Part shown: piece by piece, positions 5,919 to 6,669 of the stretch
Layout of the letters: each line of letters begins with the position of its first letter
How positions within the stretch are numbered: position 1 is the first letter of the stretch
Source: Desulfovibrionaceae bacterium UBA6814
Lineage (GTDB): Bacteria; Desulfobacterota; Desulfovibrionia; Desulfovibrionales; Desulfovibrionaceae
Length of the DNA stretch: 6,669 nucleotides
Assembly: GCA_002452635.1 (NCBI GenBank)
Contig: DKEU01000051.1
Location: 23,051-29,719, forward strand
Reading direction: 5' to 3'
Notes under the pieces: generated by a model
What the model saw: only the letters and a program-made list of their open reading frames with translations
Told to the model about the DNA's origin: nothing
Databases searched by the model: none
Position numbers and translations under genes: made by a program

Positions 5919-6242
5919 TTATCCCCCCAGCCGGAACCTCGGCGGGTCGATGTGGGTGGAGTGGCAGACCGGGCAGCGGGAGGGCTTGGTCAGGCGGTCG
6001 CGCTTGGTGAACGTGAAGCCGCAGTCCGCGCAGGCCGCGGGGGTGACGTGGAGCTTCTCGTGCCGGCCCCGGGCCGAGCGGGCCAGGTGCTCCAGGGCGT
6101 CGTAGACCTGGCGCTCGGGCAGGCCGGCGATCTGGGAAATCTCGCGGGCCGACAGCTCGGCCCCGGCGATGGCCGCGGCCACGGCCTGGGGTGCGGTGAG
6201 GCCGCGCTCGGGCGGGGGCGGGGAGTCCTGGCTAGGCGGCAT
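5919..6242 (-). CDS. Small HTH plus zinc-ribbon transcriptional regulator (COG3357-like)
   Basis: This 107-residue soluble protein has a Pro-rich start and then a helix-turn-helix (about 15-58: LSAREISQIAGLPERQVYDALEHL). A C-terminal zinc ribbon follows (C71-x2-C74 ... C90-x2-C93) in the pattern PAACADCGF...KPSRCPVCHS, ending IDPPRFRL. This layout matches the predicted regulators of the COG3357 kind (HTH fused to zinc ribbon), whose targets are largely unknown. The start ATG at 6240-6242 follows GAGGAG (6249-6254) at 6-nt spacing. The 172-bp repeat begins only 2 bp beyond that site, so any promoter must lie in the repeat, unless transcription continues from livF. The stop is next to the inverted palindrome pair that probably terminates it. 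DNA binding is inferred from the family. Confidence 0.85.
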   Translation of the reverse strand: MPPSQDSPPPPERGLTAPQAVAAAIAGAELSAREISQIAGLPERQVYDALEHLARSARGRHEKLHVTPAACADCGFTFTKRDRLTKPSRCPVCHSTHIDPPRFRLGG

Positions 6243-6256
6243 GGGAATCTCCTCGT

Positions 6257-6428
6257 AGGCCGTTCAAAAATCGCGAGGGCAAGGCGCAAGAGCCCGTCAA
6301 GGCCGAAGCCCTTGAGCTGTCAGCGAGTCTTCGAGCGCTACGGTGCAAGAGAGCAGCGCTGTATTCGACATACGTGAGGGTTTGGCGGGGTCGCAGCAAC
6401 GCAGCCATCGCGGGATTTTCAACGGCCT
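6257..6428. repeat. 172-bp intergenic element with imperfect terminal inverted repeats
   Basis: The left end (6257-6280) and the right end read inward (6428-6404) both start AGGCCGTT. They then continue as an A-rich run, GCGA and GGC: about 20 of 25 positions agree with one gap. Internal symmetry includes TCAAGG/CCTTGA (6297-6302, 6310-6315), AGCGCT twice (6334-6339, 6355-6360) and GTAT/ATAC (6361-6373). No gene fits inside. It starts 1 bp past the livF stop and ends beside the regulator's ribosome site. The ends resemble TTTTTCAACGGCCT-type repeats that I recall from other deltaproteobacterial genomes. It may be a MITE-like element or a structured transcript segment; no clear target duplication is seen. 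Confidence 0.65.
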
Positions 6429-6429
6429 G

Positions 6430-6669
6430 CTAATGTTTCGGGTAGGCCTTCTTGACCTCGGGGTTCTCCATGAGCTCCACGCCCGAGCCCTGGGCCACGA
6501 TCTGGCCGGTGTCCATCACGTAGCCGCGGTGGGCGAACTGCAGGGCCAGGCGGGCGTTCTGCTCCACCAGGAGGATGGTCATGCCCTCCTGGTTCAGGGT
6601 CTTCAGCGTCCGGAACATGTCGTACATGAGCAGCGGCGCGAGCCCCATGGAGGGCTCGTCCAGGAGCAG
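6430..6669 (-). CDS. livF: Branched-chain amino-acid ABC transporter ATPase LivF, C-terminal part
   Basis: Only the last 79 residues are in the window; the start lies beyond position 6669. The fragment opens with the Walker B motif LLLDEP and SMGLAP, then has TILLVEQNARLALQFAHRGYVMDTGQIV and ends NPEVKKAYPKH. The SMGLAP and VEQN signatures are those of LivF rather than its partner LivG (AAGMNP type). LivF is one of two cytoplasmic ATPases that drive the LivHM permease to import leucine, isoleucine, valine or related acids and amides. The usual livKHMG genes would be expected upstream, beyond the window. The C-terminal residues AYPKH replace the more usual AYLGG-like ending. livF would be the last gene before the 172-bp repeat. 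Confidence 0.9.
   Translation of the reverse strand: MLLDEPSMGLAPLLMYDMFRTLKTLNQEGMTILLVEQNARLALQFAHRGYVMDTGQIVAQGSGVELMENPEVKKAYPKH

Overview
The window is about 6.7 kb of very GC-rich bacterial DNA with dense codon-biased genes. Several traits point to an anaerobic deltaproteobacterium, most likely a sulfate reducer of the Desulfovibrio type: a complex-I/hydrogenase-type ferredoxin subunit, a thiosulfate/polysulfide-reductase-like molybdenum or tungsten enzyme, an FmdE-type cofactor protein and abundant GTAGGGGCG-type palindromes. The taxon is an inference; no marker gene is present.

Left part (1-4539). A leftward ferredoxin-like gene (1-398, cut by the window edge) and a rightward 697-residue PhsA/PsrA-family molybdopterin oxidoreductase (728-2821) diverge from a 329-bp control region. 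That region is visibly poorer in GC than the rest and carries three short palindromes. The oxidoreductase has no Tat leader, so it should be cytoplasmic, and no PhsB/PhsC-type partner lies beside it on the visible side. After a very strong intrinsic terminator comes a 542-residue fusion protein (2911-4539): FmdE domain, zinc ribbon, then a MoeA-like molybdopterin-binding domain ending in a four-cysteine tail. The pair reads as a Mo/W enzyme with a dedicated cofactor-handling protein. Its substrate cannot be read from the sequence. It is the best candidate here for an undescribed system.

Right part (4540-6669). A small uncharacterised gene (4655-5050, minus) and a shikimate kinase with an N-terminal extension (5165-5806, plus) are divergent. 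A small HTH/zinc-ribbon regulator (5919-6242, minus) and the C-terminal end of a LivF-type branched-chain amino-acid ABC ATPase (6430-6669, minus) follow.

The spaces between genes are filled with repeats. Three related 20-bp palindromes (one at 4615-4634 and an inverted pair at 5828-5911) show compensatory base changes and double as terminators at the ends of converging genes. A 172-bp element with imperfect terminal inverted repeats (6257-6428) fills almost the whole gap between livF and the regulator. No tRNA, rRNA, CRISPR array, phage gene or transposase gene was seen.
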